Assembly: GCA_026770615.1 (NCBI GenBank)
Contig: MU631416.1
Span: forward strand, 69,742-87,356
Length of the DNA stretch: 17,615 nt
From: Pavlovales sp. CCMP2436
Lineage: Eukaryota > Haptophyta > Pavlovophyceae > Pavlovales
Direction: 5' to 3'
Below, piece after piece: positions 6,677-14,016 of this stretch; the stretch's first letter is position 1, and each line of letters begins with the position of its first letter. The position numbers were made by a program, and so were the translations under genes. The notes under the pieces are model-generated. The model was not told where the DNA came from and made no database searches. It saw only the letters and a program-made list of their open reading frames with translations.

Positions 6677-7120
6677 GCATCGGGAAAGCGGACGTGGAGT
6701 ACAGTGCATCGAGGAAGCGGACGTGACCCAACGTGCATCGGGAAAGCGGACATGGAGTACAGTGCATCGGGGAAGCGGACGTGGAGTACAGTGCATCGGG
6801 GAAGCGGACGTGGAGTACAGTGCATCGGGAAAGCGGACATTACTAAACGTGCATCGGGAAAGCAAACGTGACTCAACGTGCATCGGGAAAGCGGACATGG
6901 ACTACAGAGCATAAGGGGAAGCGGATGTGGAGTACAGTGCATCGGGGAAGCGGACATGACTCAACGTGCATCGGGGAAGCGGACATTGTATCGTAGACAG
7001 CCTTCGAGAAAGCAAACATGACCAAACGTGCATCGGGGAAGCGGACATTGTATCGTAGACAGCCTTCTAGAAAACGGACATGACCAAACGTGCATCGGGG
7101 AAGCGGACATGGACTACAGA
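6677..7120. repeat. 29-bp minisatellite, about 15 copies
   Basis: The unit starts GCATCGGGGAAGCGGAC and continues with a variable 12-nt part (RTGGAGTACAGT, RTGACYMAACGT or similar). Copies start at 6677, 6706, 6735, 6764, 6793, 6822, 6851, 6880, 6909, 6939, 6968, 7000, 7030, 7062 and 7092. The first nine spacings are close to exactly 29 bp. The last copies alternate 30 and 32 bp in a higher-order two-unit form. Because 29 is not a multiple of 3 and the unit lacks stops, several long open frames arise on both strands. These are not evidence of coding. Confidence 0.9.
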
Positions 7121-7262
7121 CAAGGTCAAAGATGTGAAGAGGACCGCCGCCGCCCGTATTGGTGATGTTGCATCGAATGTAGGGCAGAACCAGGGTCTAC
7201 GTACTTTGACATCGCAATTTGAAAAAGCGTCGACTGCTCGACCGCAGCAAAGATACGCATAA
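7119..7262 (+). pseudogene. 3' end of an unrecognised gene, front replaced by the minisatellite
   Basis: After the last repeat unit, one frame continues for about 47 codons with ordinary, non-repetitive composition (KVKDVKRTAAARIGDVASN at its start, a Gln/Thr-rich middle, ending PQQRYA) and stops at TAA 7260-7262, just before the capsid promoter. The frame reads back into the minisatellite (ATG at 7080) without a natural start. It looks like the basic, Ala-rich C-terminus of an element gene whose 5' part was lost or displaced by repeat expansion. The family is unknown. It could also be a chance open frame. Confidence 0.35.
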
Positions 7263-7319
7263 TCGAAAAAACACATAAAATACAAAAAAAAAAACATAAA
7301 AACAATTATTCTCCTTGTC

Positions 7320-7347
7320 AATTAAAATCTCATCTACATATACAAAG
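7320..7347 (+). promoter_or_regulatory. Bipartite promoter-like motif of the capsid gene
   Basis: AATTAAAATCTCA (7320-7332), an 8-nt gap, then TACAAAG (7341-7347), ending 10 nt before the capsid ATG at 7358. It matches the arrangement before the gene at 689. A candidate late promoter or transcription start element. Confidence 0.65.
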
Positions 7348-7357
7348 AAAACTTATA

Positions 7358-8623
7358 ATGGAAGCCCTACCTGATATGTTCAATTACGTGCCAAGGAGTG
7401 TCGCCCCACCAGCAGAGCTGGTTCGATCATTTTTGACTCCCTCATCTGGCGGAGGGGCAATGGTTGGTACCAAGGCCGAATTCAGCATCCCATGCGGCCA
7501 GTCTTCACTTCACCTTGATCCTACGCAGACTGTATTGTCATACACGATCAATAACAACAATACTGGTGCAATGACTCTTGACGGCGGCGGCCACGCATGC
7601 ATCCAGTCGCTTTCAGTCTTTTTTGGCTCTGTGCTCAATTCCCAGATTGATGAATTTGGCGCTTTGTTTTGCCTTACGCAGGATTTCACCACGGATCTTG
7701 ATTCGTTGCGCTCAGGAGGGACCGTGCGTGGAGTTGCCGATTTTAACGTTGCAACGCTGTCACCATCAGGAGCCAACATTAATTCCGCTTATTATTCAAG
7801 GGCTGGAGCTACTATTGCCGCGGGTGCATCGCTGACTGTGTGCCTGCCGCTAATGAACGTACTTGGGACGCTGAGCATGAAGGCCATTCCGCTGAGTCAG
7901 CTAAATGATAGCATTCGACTTGAGGTAAAATGGGCCGTGCAAGGCAATTGGGGCACGTACGTCGACGCTCCTTCTGCTGCAGCCGGTTGCACTATCTCTA
8001 ATGCTAAGCTTCACATAAGCCAGGTACGACTCGATGGCGCCGTGGAAAAATCCATGATTGACTCCCTTAATGGTATCGTACACGTCCCTACGCTCGACTT
8101 TTTGAGCTTTCGTACAGCTGTGGCAGCAAATTCTGGCTTTATTTCCGCACAAATTCCTGTTCGGGTCAGCCAGTTGTCTACTATTTTTGTTGTTCTTCGA
8201 GAGTCGTCCGTAACAAACACCTTTTCCCGGAAACTGATCTCTCAGCGCACAAAAGCTGGTATGATCGATTATCGATTCCGAATCGGTAGCATGGTGATCC
8301 CCCAGAGCGCTATTGATTGCACAAATAGCGCGGCTGAAGCCCGCTCTGAGCTTGCTCGCGCTTTTGGTGGTGGAGTTGCGGACGCAGCGGCTCGTTCATG
8401 CATCTCGTCTGACGAATATCTTAACGGTGGGTACGCCGTCGGACTCTCGCTTAGTGCGTTCCCATTCAGCGATACCCTATCCGACGGGATCTCTACCCAA
8501 AATCTGCACGTCGTATTCGAAGCTAAAATTTCCGCCAGCAACCCCGCTCTCTACGTTGACTTCTTTGTGCAGTCTGAAAAGATGATCGTCTGCCAGAACG
8601 GTCTTATGACGTACGAGAATTAG
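7358..8623 (+). CDS. Double jelly-roll major capsid protein
   Basis: A 421-aa protein that would form trimeric (pseudo-hexameric) capsomers of an icosahedral virion. The length fits PLV/adintovirus capsid proteins. Family-like signatures are the strand-rich N-terminal half, a mid-protein segment close to LHISQVRLDGAVEKSMID, then IPVRVSQLSTIFVVLRE. A C-terminal block follows with YAVGLSLSAF, SDGIST, a beta strand (LHVVFEAKI), LYVDFFVQSEKMIVCQNG and a short end. This ordering is characteristic of DJR capsid proteins in Polinton-like elements. The frame is complete with no internal stop. The ATG at 7358 follows the bipartite promoter motif by 10 nt. The gene is codirectional with the ATPase region but separated from it by the - strand penton/pVI pair. 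The call rests on pattern recognition rather than an alignment. A phycodnavirus-type capsid is less likely given the size and neighbours. Confidence 0.85.
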   Translation: MEALPDMFNYVPRSVAPPAELVRSFLTPSSGGGAMVGTKAEFSIPCGQSSLHLDPTQTVLSYTINNNNTGAMTLDGGGHACIQSLSVFFGSVLNSQIDEFGALFCLTQDFTTDLDSLRSGGTVRGVADFNVATLSPSGANINSAYYSRAGATIAAGASLTVCLPLMNVLGTLSMKAIPLSQLNDSIRLEVKWAVQGNWGTYVDAPSAAAGCTISNAKLHISQVRLDGAVEKSMIDSLNGIVHVPTLDFLSFRTAVAANSGFISAQIPVRVSQLSTIFVVLRESSVTNTFSRKLISQRTKAGMIDYRFRIGSMVIPQSAIDCTNSAAEARSELARAFGGGVADAAARSCISSDEYLNGGYAVGLSLSAFPFSDTLSDGISTQNLHVVFEAKISASNPALYVDFFVQSEKMIVCQNGLMTYEN

Positions 8624-8982
8624 ACCGTTCACGACAAAATACAGCCTAGATCATTTTTGATAAATAACGGTTTAGAAGACGATCAAAAACGAAAACTTGA
8701 TGGAATTCTCGCTCGATCAATAATGAGCTTTTTACCATATATCTCTTTTATAGAGAGTTCAAGAAAATAATCTCAAGAATACAGAATCCATTTTTTACAA
8801 ATCACAAAAAATAAAAAATAAAATTTGGCCTAAGGCCCCGGGTAGTCGACTTCAAGAATTCACGTGTTATCACCTTAGCCATAAATTGCTCCATTTTGAT
8901 CGAGCAGCATTACCGTCTTCTCATCATTTACGATCGTTCAAACAACCGTGCGCCATCTTATTTGATTGACTTTGATTTTGTC
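8624..8982. other. Convergent intergenic region without a gene
   Basis: About 360 AT-rich bases between the capsid stop and the - strand pVI-like gene. It has a weak hairpin, TCTCT (8742-8746) with AGAGA (8752-8756), and an 11-bp palindrome with a one-base centre, GGCCTAAGGCC (8827-8837), followed by a GC-rich patch. One of these might end the capsid transcript. Only very short open frames are present. Confidence 0.4.
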
Positions 8983-9201
8983 TTAAAAAAATTGACGAAA
9001 TGAAAAAGAGTCGAAATGACCAACACTTGTTTTTGATTTCTCGAGTGCACTCAATCCAGTCCTGGCCAGTTGCGCAACTTGAGAACCTATTTTTGAACCT
9101 CTATGGAGAATGTTACCAGCAAAGGTACCAAATCGCTGAACAGCCGGAAGAGCTTTTGCTCCGAATCCAGCAGCACGTTTAATAAATCTACCGAACTGCA
9201 T
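8983..9201 (-). CDS. Small basic amphipathic virion peptide (pVI/pX-like)
   Basis: About 72 aa from the ATG at 9201. The N-terminal 50 residues (QFGRFIKRAAGFGAKALP...) form a basic, Gly/Ala-rich amphipathic helical region typical of the adenovirus pVI/pX-like minor virion proteins encoded next to the penton gene in adintoviruses and PLVs. Proposed roles by analogy are membrane disruption during entry or DNA condensation. The frame stays open to an ATG at 9261, but the shorter start fits better: the AATAAATATCT motif (reverse strand, 9228-9238) lies 26 nt before 9201, as in other genes. The longer form would also overlap the end of the penton gene. It forms a - strand pair with the penton. The C-terminal 25 residues are Ser/Phe-rich. 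No cleavage site or protease gene was seen. Confidence 0.6.
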   Translation of the reverse strand: MQFGRFIKRAAGFGAKALPAVQRFGTFAGNILHRGSKIGSQVAQLARTGLSALEKSKTSVGHFDSFSFRQFF

Positions 9202-9227
9202 TGGTAAATTCTTAGTGAAATTACAAC

Positions 9228-9238
9228 AGATATTTATT
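9228..9238 (-). promoter_or_regulatory. Promoter-like motif of the pVI-like gene
   Basis: AATAAATATCT read on the - strand, 26 nt before the ATG at 9201. It is identical to the motif before the genes at 145 and 10128. It overlaps the last codons and stop region of the penton gene (ending 9242), so the downstream gene may have its own start of transcription. Confidence 0.55.
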
Positions 9239-9241
9239 TTA

Positions 9242-10009
9242 TTACTGAATATCCACATCAATTACACACGACCAAGGCAATCCCTGCGTGTCATAAGGTG
9301 TCTGATTCTCGTCTAAAAGTTCAATCGAGATACTAGACAAAAAATTTCGACGTGCCAAAATGAAGGGTGCGGCGTCTGTTTTGTAAGTCAAAATATCACC
9401 GTACGCACCCGTCTGTGGAATGCATGCTAGAAGGTTTGTTGTATTAGACCCTATCGATTTTTGGGATTCCATGCTGTCGAGCTCAAAACTTTCGCAACTG
9501 ATCAAAATTGACTTAGCCCCAGACAAGTCTAGCATGCGCGGAGTTGTCGTAGCCACACCTGAAGGTATTACAAGATTTTCAATTTCGTTGATTCCTACAA
9601 GCTGCATTGTCGATGTAGCTGTAACAATTGTAATTGACTGCGACTGGCTGTGTTCAAATGTTAGGTTATTTGAAAATTTGCTATACGAACACGACAGCCC
9701 TGCAACTTGAAAAGATATTGTTGCATTCATGGCTGTTGCTAGGTCAGAGCCACTTGTGTAATTTCCAACCGGAATTACTGCACTCAAATATTGATCAGCA
9801 CCCGTTAGAAGAGTCAAAATATTATTGCTTGGATTCAAATTTGGCCGAACTATAGGTATGCTTGCACTCTCCACACGAACAAACATGCTCTCATTGGCAT
9901 TCAGCGAGAATCCAGGAAACAGATCAAATTGCAGCGAGTCCGTTCTATTGGTTGAAATCAAGTAACGGTCGGCCTGCTTTGACGATAAAAATAAACGATG
10001 TAGAACCAT
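9242..10009 (-). CDS. Penton-like minor capsid protein
   Basis: A 255-aa protein expected to form the pentameric vertices through a single jelly roll. The pattern matches PLV/adintovirus minor capsid proteins. A strand-rich start lists alternating Phe/Leu segments and a conserved IPVGNYTSGSDLATAMN-type helix after the first strands. It ends with an ACIPQTGAYGDILTY segment, then ISIELLDENQTPYDTQGLPW and a final beta strand. It is complete, with an ATG at 10009. It is transcribed divergently from the gene at 10128 across a 118-bp AT-rich spacer and is followed by the pVI-like gene on the same strand. The 10009 start lacks an exact AATWAAWATCT copy. The call is by motif order. The jelly-roll fold itself was not modelled. 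Confidence 0.78.
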   Translation of the reverse strand: MVLHRLFLSSKQADRYLISTNRTDSLQFDLFPGFSLNANESMFVRVESASIPIVRPNLNPSNNILTLLTGADQYLSAVIPVGNYTSGSDLATAMNATISFQVAGLSCSYSKFSNNLTFEHSQSQSITIVTATSTMQLVGINEIENLVIPSGVATTTPRMLDLSGAKSILISCESFELDSMESQKSIGSNTTNLLACIPQTGAYGDILTYKTDAAPFILARRNFLSSISIELLDENQTPYDTQGLPWSCVIDVDIQ

Positions 10010-10058
10010 TGGTGTAGTAGTGTACCATTATTTTTATTTCATTTAAGAAAAAGATCAT

Positions 10059-10096
10059 CAATAAATATCTAATAAATAATCCAATAAATATCTAAT
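10059..10096 (+). promoter_or_regulatory. Duplicated promoter-like motif in a divergent spacer
   Basis: CAATAAATATCTAAT occurs twice, at 10059-10073 and 10082-10096, in the spacer between the penton (-) and the gene at 10128 (+). The second AATAAATATCT (10083-10093) lies 34 nt before the ATG at 10128. The copies are separated by 8 nt. The doubling may set promoter strength or serve the divergent penton gene too. Confidence 0.55.
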
Positions 10097-10127
10097 CATA
10101 TATCATACAGAAAAACTTTAAAGACCA

Positions 10128-10553
10128 ATGGAAAAAGTACAGATTCTTGAAACATCACAGCAAGTTACTGAGGAAGAACCAATGGTACAGCTTGCAACTC
10201 AGGAATCACTCGTATCTCAAAATCAGACACAGCCAAACGTCCCAATTACAAAACCAAAACGCGTCTATTCAGCTGCGCAAAAGTTAAATTACTTAAAAGC
10301 AAATGCGCGACGATTGGAAATCCTTGCTGACGCAAAAGCCCTTCGAGTAGCCGCTGCTGCTGAGTTAAAAGCTAATCAAGACGCCATAAATGAATACGAA
10401 CTGGCACTTCGCCTTGCAAACAAATACGGGTTCAGCACACAACAGCCCAAACAAGCACAACCACCACCAATCGAAGAGGTTCGACAGCCGGAGCAGCCCC
10501 AACTCCGATATCAAATGCAGCCTCCAGCTCGCCCTCCCATGAGATACGTATAA
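10128..10553 (+). CDS. Coiled-coil, Gln/Pro-rich protein (141 aa)
   Basis: Not recognised as a named family. Residues 1-45 are acidic and Gln-rich, and residues 46-104 form a long Ala/Leu/Glu/Lys helix that looks like a coiled coil (SAAQKLNYLKANARRL...AELKANQDAINEYELALRLANK). The C-terminal 35 residues are Gln/Pro/Arg-rich and end MRYV. Its place between the penton and the packaging ATPase, a morphogenesis cluster, suggests a virion or assembly protein, but this is from position only. The ATG at 10128 follows a duplicated promoter-like motif. The stop is only 22 nt before the ATPase start, so the two could share a transcript. Confidence 0.6.
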   Translation: MEKVQILETSQQVTEEEPMVQLATQESLVSQNQTQPNVPITKPKRVYSAAQKLNYLKANARRLEILADAKALRVAAAAELKANQDAINEYELALRLANKYGFSTQQPKQAQPPPIEEVRQPEQPQLRYQMQPPARPPMRYV

Positions 10554-10564
10554 AAAAAAAAACA

Positions 10565-10575
10565 CAAGTAACATA
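10565..10575 (+). promoter_or_regulatory. CAAGTAA start-proximal motif of the ATPase gene
   Basis: An A-rich run followed by CAAGTAA (10565-10571), exactly 4 nt before the ATG at 10576. The same heptamer at the same distance, also after an A-run, precedes the lipase ATG at 14996. It may be a transcription start or leader element of a second gene class. Confidence 0.4.
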
Positions 10576-11325
10576 ATGACCGAATCAGTCGATCAAGTTA
10601 ACCAAAACCAACACGTAACCGAAGAAGAAAATAATATCGACCTCACTATTCCAAAATTCTCGGTAGACGCCCCGCTAGGCCATGTCCCGCCGCCACTACC
10701 CAACCAAGTCATGTTTGCTGTCTTCCTCGGTCCACCACGTTCTGGAAAGACCAGTTTAAGCGTAAGTTTGTTGACTCAAACAAATCCCCCTATTTACGCT
10801 GGTGTATTCGACGCTGTTCACCTGTTTGTTCCCGAGACTTCGTTTGCCAGCATGACCGATTCGTCATTCAAAAACCACGACAAAGTCCACCATGACCTAA
10901 GCAAGGCTTCATTGGAAGCACTTATTGTTAAGCTTGAATTGTCTGCAAAAAAGAAGGAAAACACACTTGTTATTGTTGATGATTACATGTCGAGTTTAAA
11001 AGACAATAATCTCAGGTCTAGTTTTGAAAAGCTCATTTGTAACAGGCGACATTTGAGGGTAAGCGTGTGGGTGATTACGCAAACATACAGGTCAATCCCG
11101 CTTACAATTCGTAAACTCATCAGCGCATTGTTTATGTTTAAAGTCAGCAATTTAAGGGAGTTAGACTCTATTAGAGACGAGCTAGTGCCACGAGACAAAC
11201 TTGAATTTCAAGAGTTGTACAATCACTGCTTTAAACCCGGAGGTGACTCTCACAGTTTTATGTTTTTAGATGTAACAAACAACCTCATTTACAACAAATT
11301 TGCAAAATTAACGTATAAAAAGTAA
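10576..11325 (+). CDS. A32/FtsK-HerA-type genome-packaging ATPase
   Basis: A 249-aa P-loop ATPase that would pump the genome into the preformed capsid. It shows Walker A GPPRSGKTS (residues 52-60), Walker B LVIVDD (131-136) and the sensor-like strand WVITQTYRSIP (165-175) preceded by a basic NRRHLR patch. This is the standard order for the packaging ATPases of PLVs, virophages and large DNA viruses, and the length is typical. It is complete and starts at an ATG after an A-rich leader with CAAGTAA. It is flanked by the coiled-coil protein and a Pro-rich protein, inside the capsid/assembly module. With the capsid and penton genes it is one of the best-supported markers that this is a DJR virus element. 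Confidence 0.88.
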   Translation: MTESVDQVNQNQHVTEEENNIDLTIPKFSVDAPLGHVPPPLPNQVMFAVFLGPPRSGKTSLSVSLLTQTNPPIYAGVFDAVHLFVPETSFASMTDSSFKNHDKVHHDLSKASLEALIVKLELSAKKKENTLVIVDDYMSSLKDNNLRSSFEKLICNRRHLRVSVWVITQTYRSIPLTIRKLISALFMFKVSNLRELDSIRDELVPRDKLEFQELYNHCFKPGGDSHSFMFLDVTNNLIYNKFAKLTYKK

Positions 11326-11365
11326 ATACAAAGTAAATACAAAGTAAATACAAAGTAAATAAAAA
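11322..11365. repeat. 11-bp tandem repeat (four copies)
   Basis: GTAAATACAAA repeats at 11322, 11333, 11344 and, as a variant (GTAAATAAAAA), at 11355. It lies in the AT-rich spacer just after the ATPase and before the Pro-rich gene, and starts inside the ATPase stop region. The likely origin is replication slippage. A leader or promoter function for the next gene is possible. Confidence 0.8.
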
Positions 11366-11389
11366 TATGAAGCTTGTGTATACCGTCAA

Positions 11390-12691
11390 ATGATAACCAT
11401 CGATAACAACAATCAAAATCGTATGAGTAATTGGAGCGACACTGACCCTCGCAACAAGACCACAAATTTTATTCTGAACGGGCAGCCATACGACGGGGCA
11501 TACCACACCATATTTGGTTCAAGCGGTAAGTTAGGATCTGGCAAGCCTCAGTACTGGACCGGTGTTCACCATTACGCTTTAACTGAGAAACTTGTCTACA
11601 CGTCTACACCTGTGTTTATGCCTAGAAATGATGTACAGCTTCTCGACCGGGCAGAACGCGAACCAAACACAATATTTAATACTTTCAAGCCAACACTGTT
11701 TACCGACACCCTAAACGATTCGGCAGGAATGCCCTTGTTTTCTCGAACGATCATTCCAGAACGTCTTCAAGCTGGTGTTAAATCGCAAAACCCGTTAGCT
11801 CGCGCACAGGCATTTACTGACATGCGAACACCGTTTATGCCTAGACAAGGTATTGGTGGATCCCCCGATGTGCTTTATAATCCTCTTCTAAGCCCGTCTG
11901 AGTTGCGTACTCGAGCATTGGGTGGGGAGCCAGTCCGCCGTCCTCCGCCAGAATCAGGAACGCGGGCCCCTTTCACATACGATCCTCAACCAGAATACGT
12001 GCCAACTCAGCCTATGCCGGACCCGCTGGTACCAACACAATATTACCCGCCTAGTGCTTTTATGTCTCCAGCTCGAATCACAGGTGCACCAATGCAAGCA
12101 AGAACTCCCGTAACGTCCGCTCCTTTCAGATCACCCCAGACCCCAACTACGGCCTCCCCCCGAAGCATGCAGGAATTGTCAGGTCTCCCTGCTGTAACAT
12201 TCACGGCCCCAACACCCTCCCCTCCCCCAGCCATGCTTGCCCAGCCAGCTTTTGAGGCGTCTTTGAAACCACCAACGCCCTCTATTACTAGGACTAAGAG
12301 CGCTGGACGAAGAGCACAGATACAGCCCGCATATGTTGAGTATTCAGGTCAAGCCGGTCCTTCAACGTCTTACACTAATTATGAGTCGCCCCCCGTTTCC
12401 AAAAGGCAAAAACAGCTAGGAGAATTGAATTTGAATTTGGGATTGACCACGGACGAAAGAATTAAAATAGGCAAGTTTTCTGATCTTCGTTCAAGGCCAC
12501 CAAAAAACGATCAAGATAAAAATGCACAGCTTGCAAGGCTTCTTTCCAATGAAATTATTTTGCAAAAAATCATAAAAGCATATGGAGATTTAGGGTCCGA
12601 AAAGGGTCGTGTGGCTGTGGGTACTGTGTTTGGCGTTCACAAATCGGTAGTAGATGTTTTTATGAGCATGCGTCGGACCGCAGGGATTTAA
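11390..12691 (+). CDS. Pro-rich protein, probable virion component (433 aa)
   Basis: No family was recognised. The first ~160 residues look folded (repeated Thr/Phe/Tyr motifs, FILNGQPYDGAYHTIFGSSG near the start). Residues ~165-340 are a long disordered Pro/Thr/Ser/Ala linker. The last ~100 are a compact helical domain with a basic KRQKQ patch that might act as a nuclear signal, ending RRTAGI. The order (folded head, Pro-rich linker, helical end) suits a structural or scaffold protein, and its place between the ATPase and the spike supports a virion role. Function is otherwise unknown. The start may be the ATG at 11390 or the one at 11423. The next gene starts 12 nt after the stop. Confidence 0.55.
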   Translation: MITIDNNNQNRMSNWSDTDPRNKTTNFILNGQPYDGAYHTIFGSSGKLGSGKPQYWTGVHHYALTEKLVYTSTPVFMPRNDVQLLDRAEREPNTIFNTFKPTLFTDTLNDSAGMPLFSRTIIPERLQAGVKSQNPLARAQAFTDMRTPFMPRQGIGGSPDVLYNPLLSPSELRTRALGGEPVRRPPPESGTRAPFTYDPQPEYVPTQPMPDPLVPTQYYPPSAFMSPARITGAPMQARTPVTSAPFRSPQTPTTASPRSMQELSGLPAVTFTAPTPSPPPAMLAQPAFEASLKPPTPSITRTKSAGRRAQIQPAYVEYSGQAGPSTSYTNYESPPVSKRQKQLGELNLNLGLTTDERIKIGKFSDLRSRPPKNDQDKNAQLARLLSNEIILQKIIKAYGDLGSEKGRVAVGTVFGVHKSVVDVFMSMRRTAGI

Positions 12692-12702
12692 ATTAAAAAA
12701 AA

Positions 12703-14016
12703 ATGTATAGCAAACGTACAATGTCGAACGTATATGGTGCTCTTAATTCTTCGGTAGGGTTGCTAGATGTGTTTGACCCTTACGCTGTAACAACTGACGC
12801 AGTTACGTTGCTAAGTTTATCGGCTGCTGAAACGCCACAGAATCAATTGCGCGACTTGGCCAAGGTTATTAAGAAAAAATTGCCAGTTGATACGACTAAT
12901 TTAGAGCTAGTGCTCCCATTTAACAGTGCGCTATTCACGTCGCCTCTTAATTACGTTGCAGAAGCGTCACTTCCACTTTCCCTTGGTTTAGCGATTACTA
13001 AAGCGGTTGGCGTACAATGGTCTTTCTCATCTTCAAAATCACTTTCAGCCGGATGTGCGTTTGTTTTGGGAGATACGAAGCAACTTGAAGACGAATCAAC
13101 CACAAATCCTCTAAAAAGCACTTTTACTGTAAATCACACCATTACAACGAGCGTAGTGGCAGAAACTACTTTTTCGTTGACAGTATACAAATATCTTCCA
13201 GGGCTGACACAGCAGCGAATTTTTAGCTGGTCTTCACTGGATACACCTGAGGTTATATGCGCCAAGTGGAAGGCCGTGATGGAGCCCTACGTTGTGTTTG
13301 GAGGTACCTCGGGGAGTTATGGCCACGCACAACTGACTTACAATCGTTTAACCGGAAAGTACGTAGGGTCGTTTGATCAAAACACAGCTTGGGGAACTTA
13401 TACAAACGGGGTTTACTATGAGATCTATCGTTACACTGCCGGCGACGACTCGTCAAAAATAAATATGGGATTAAACACATCGCCGACCATTAACTTGTTT
13501 TGGAACGTTCAAATGAATCAGCGGTCTTTTCCAAACGTTGCCTTCACAGCATACCAAAGGTTGGGTGTACTAACTGATTCTACTAAACGAATTAGTGTAG
13601 AAATTATAGCAACAGGATCGCAACGAACTAACCAACGTCAAATTAAATTCGATATTACCCGTTTTCATGACGAGTTAAACGGACTTCAAACCTTTTTCAA
13701 TCCAGCAATATCATACACAGCTATTTTTGCAAATTCAGATATTATATACGATATTGTATTTTATGCAGGTGATTTTCAAATTCAAGTTAATCCTGAAGCC
13801 TCCTCAAGCGTAGCCTTTTATTCGCAAATATATAAACCAGTGATTCGGATTTGTGGGGGTGTGCTTGTTAATAGCGTTTATACTGGTACTATTTGCCCTA
13901 TATCTCGCATTTCTATTATCTCAAACGAGTTTCGTGCTTTAAACATTAACGATTTTGTTAACAAACAACTCCCAACAACTATCGGACAAGATTCCTTTTT
14001 TCAGGCGACATCATAG
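12703..14016 (+). CDS. Large spike/fibre-like protein, N-terminal part
   Basis: A beta-rich 437-codon frame with many Thr, Ser and aromatic residues and no predicted membrane segments, as in receptor-binding or appendage proteins. The first ~60 residues contain a short basic helix (KVIKKKLP) that may anchor it. Its own stop (TAG 14014-14016) is probably not the true end. A T6 run (13996-14001) sits about 4 codons before it, and a one-base shift there leads directly to the open frame that carries a discoidin-like domain. The intended protein is therefore probably about 740 aa. Starts at 12703 and 12721 are both possible. The gene is codirectional with, and close behind, the Pro-rich protein. 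Confidence 0.55.
   Translation: MYSKRTMSNVYGALNSSVGLLDVFDPYAVTTDAVTLLSLSAAETPQNQLRDLAKVIKKKLPVDTTNLELVLPFNSALFTSPLNYVAEASLPLSLGLAITKAVGVQWSFSSSKSLSAGCAFVLGDTKQLEDESTTNPLKSTFTVNHTITTSVVAETTFSLTVYKYLPGLTQQRIFSWSSLDTPEVICAKWKAVMEPYVVFGGTSGSYGHAQLTYNRLTGKYVGSFDQNTAWGTYTNGVYYEIYRYTAGDDSSKINMGLNTSPTINLFWNVQMNQRSFPNVAFTAYQRLGVLTDSTKRISVEIIATGSQRTNQRQIKFDITRFHDELNGLQTFFNPAISYTAIFANSDIIYDIVFYAGDFQIQVNPEASSSVAFYSQIYKPVIRICGGVLVNSVYTGTICPISRISIISNEFRALNINDFVNKQLPTTIGQDSFFQATS

Noticed and set aside
6637..6957. Long open frames on both strands inside the 29-bp minisatellite
   Set aside because: They are products of a stop-free 29-bp unit that cycles through all phases. No non-repetitive sequence or start context supports coding.
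13990..14016. Programmed frameshift in the spike gene
   Set aside because: The T6 run reads C TTT TTT in frame rather than a perfect X XXY YYZ heptamer, and other breaks in the window also fall in homopolymers. An indel or sequencing error is simpler.
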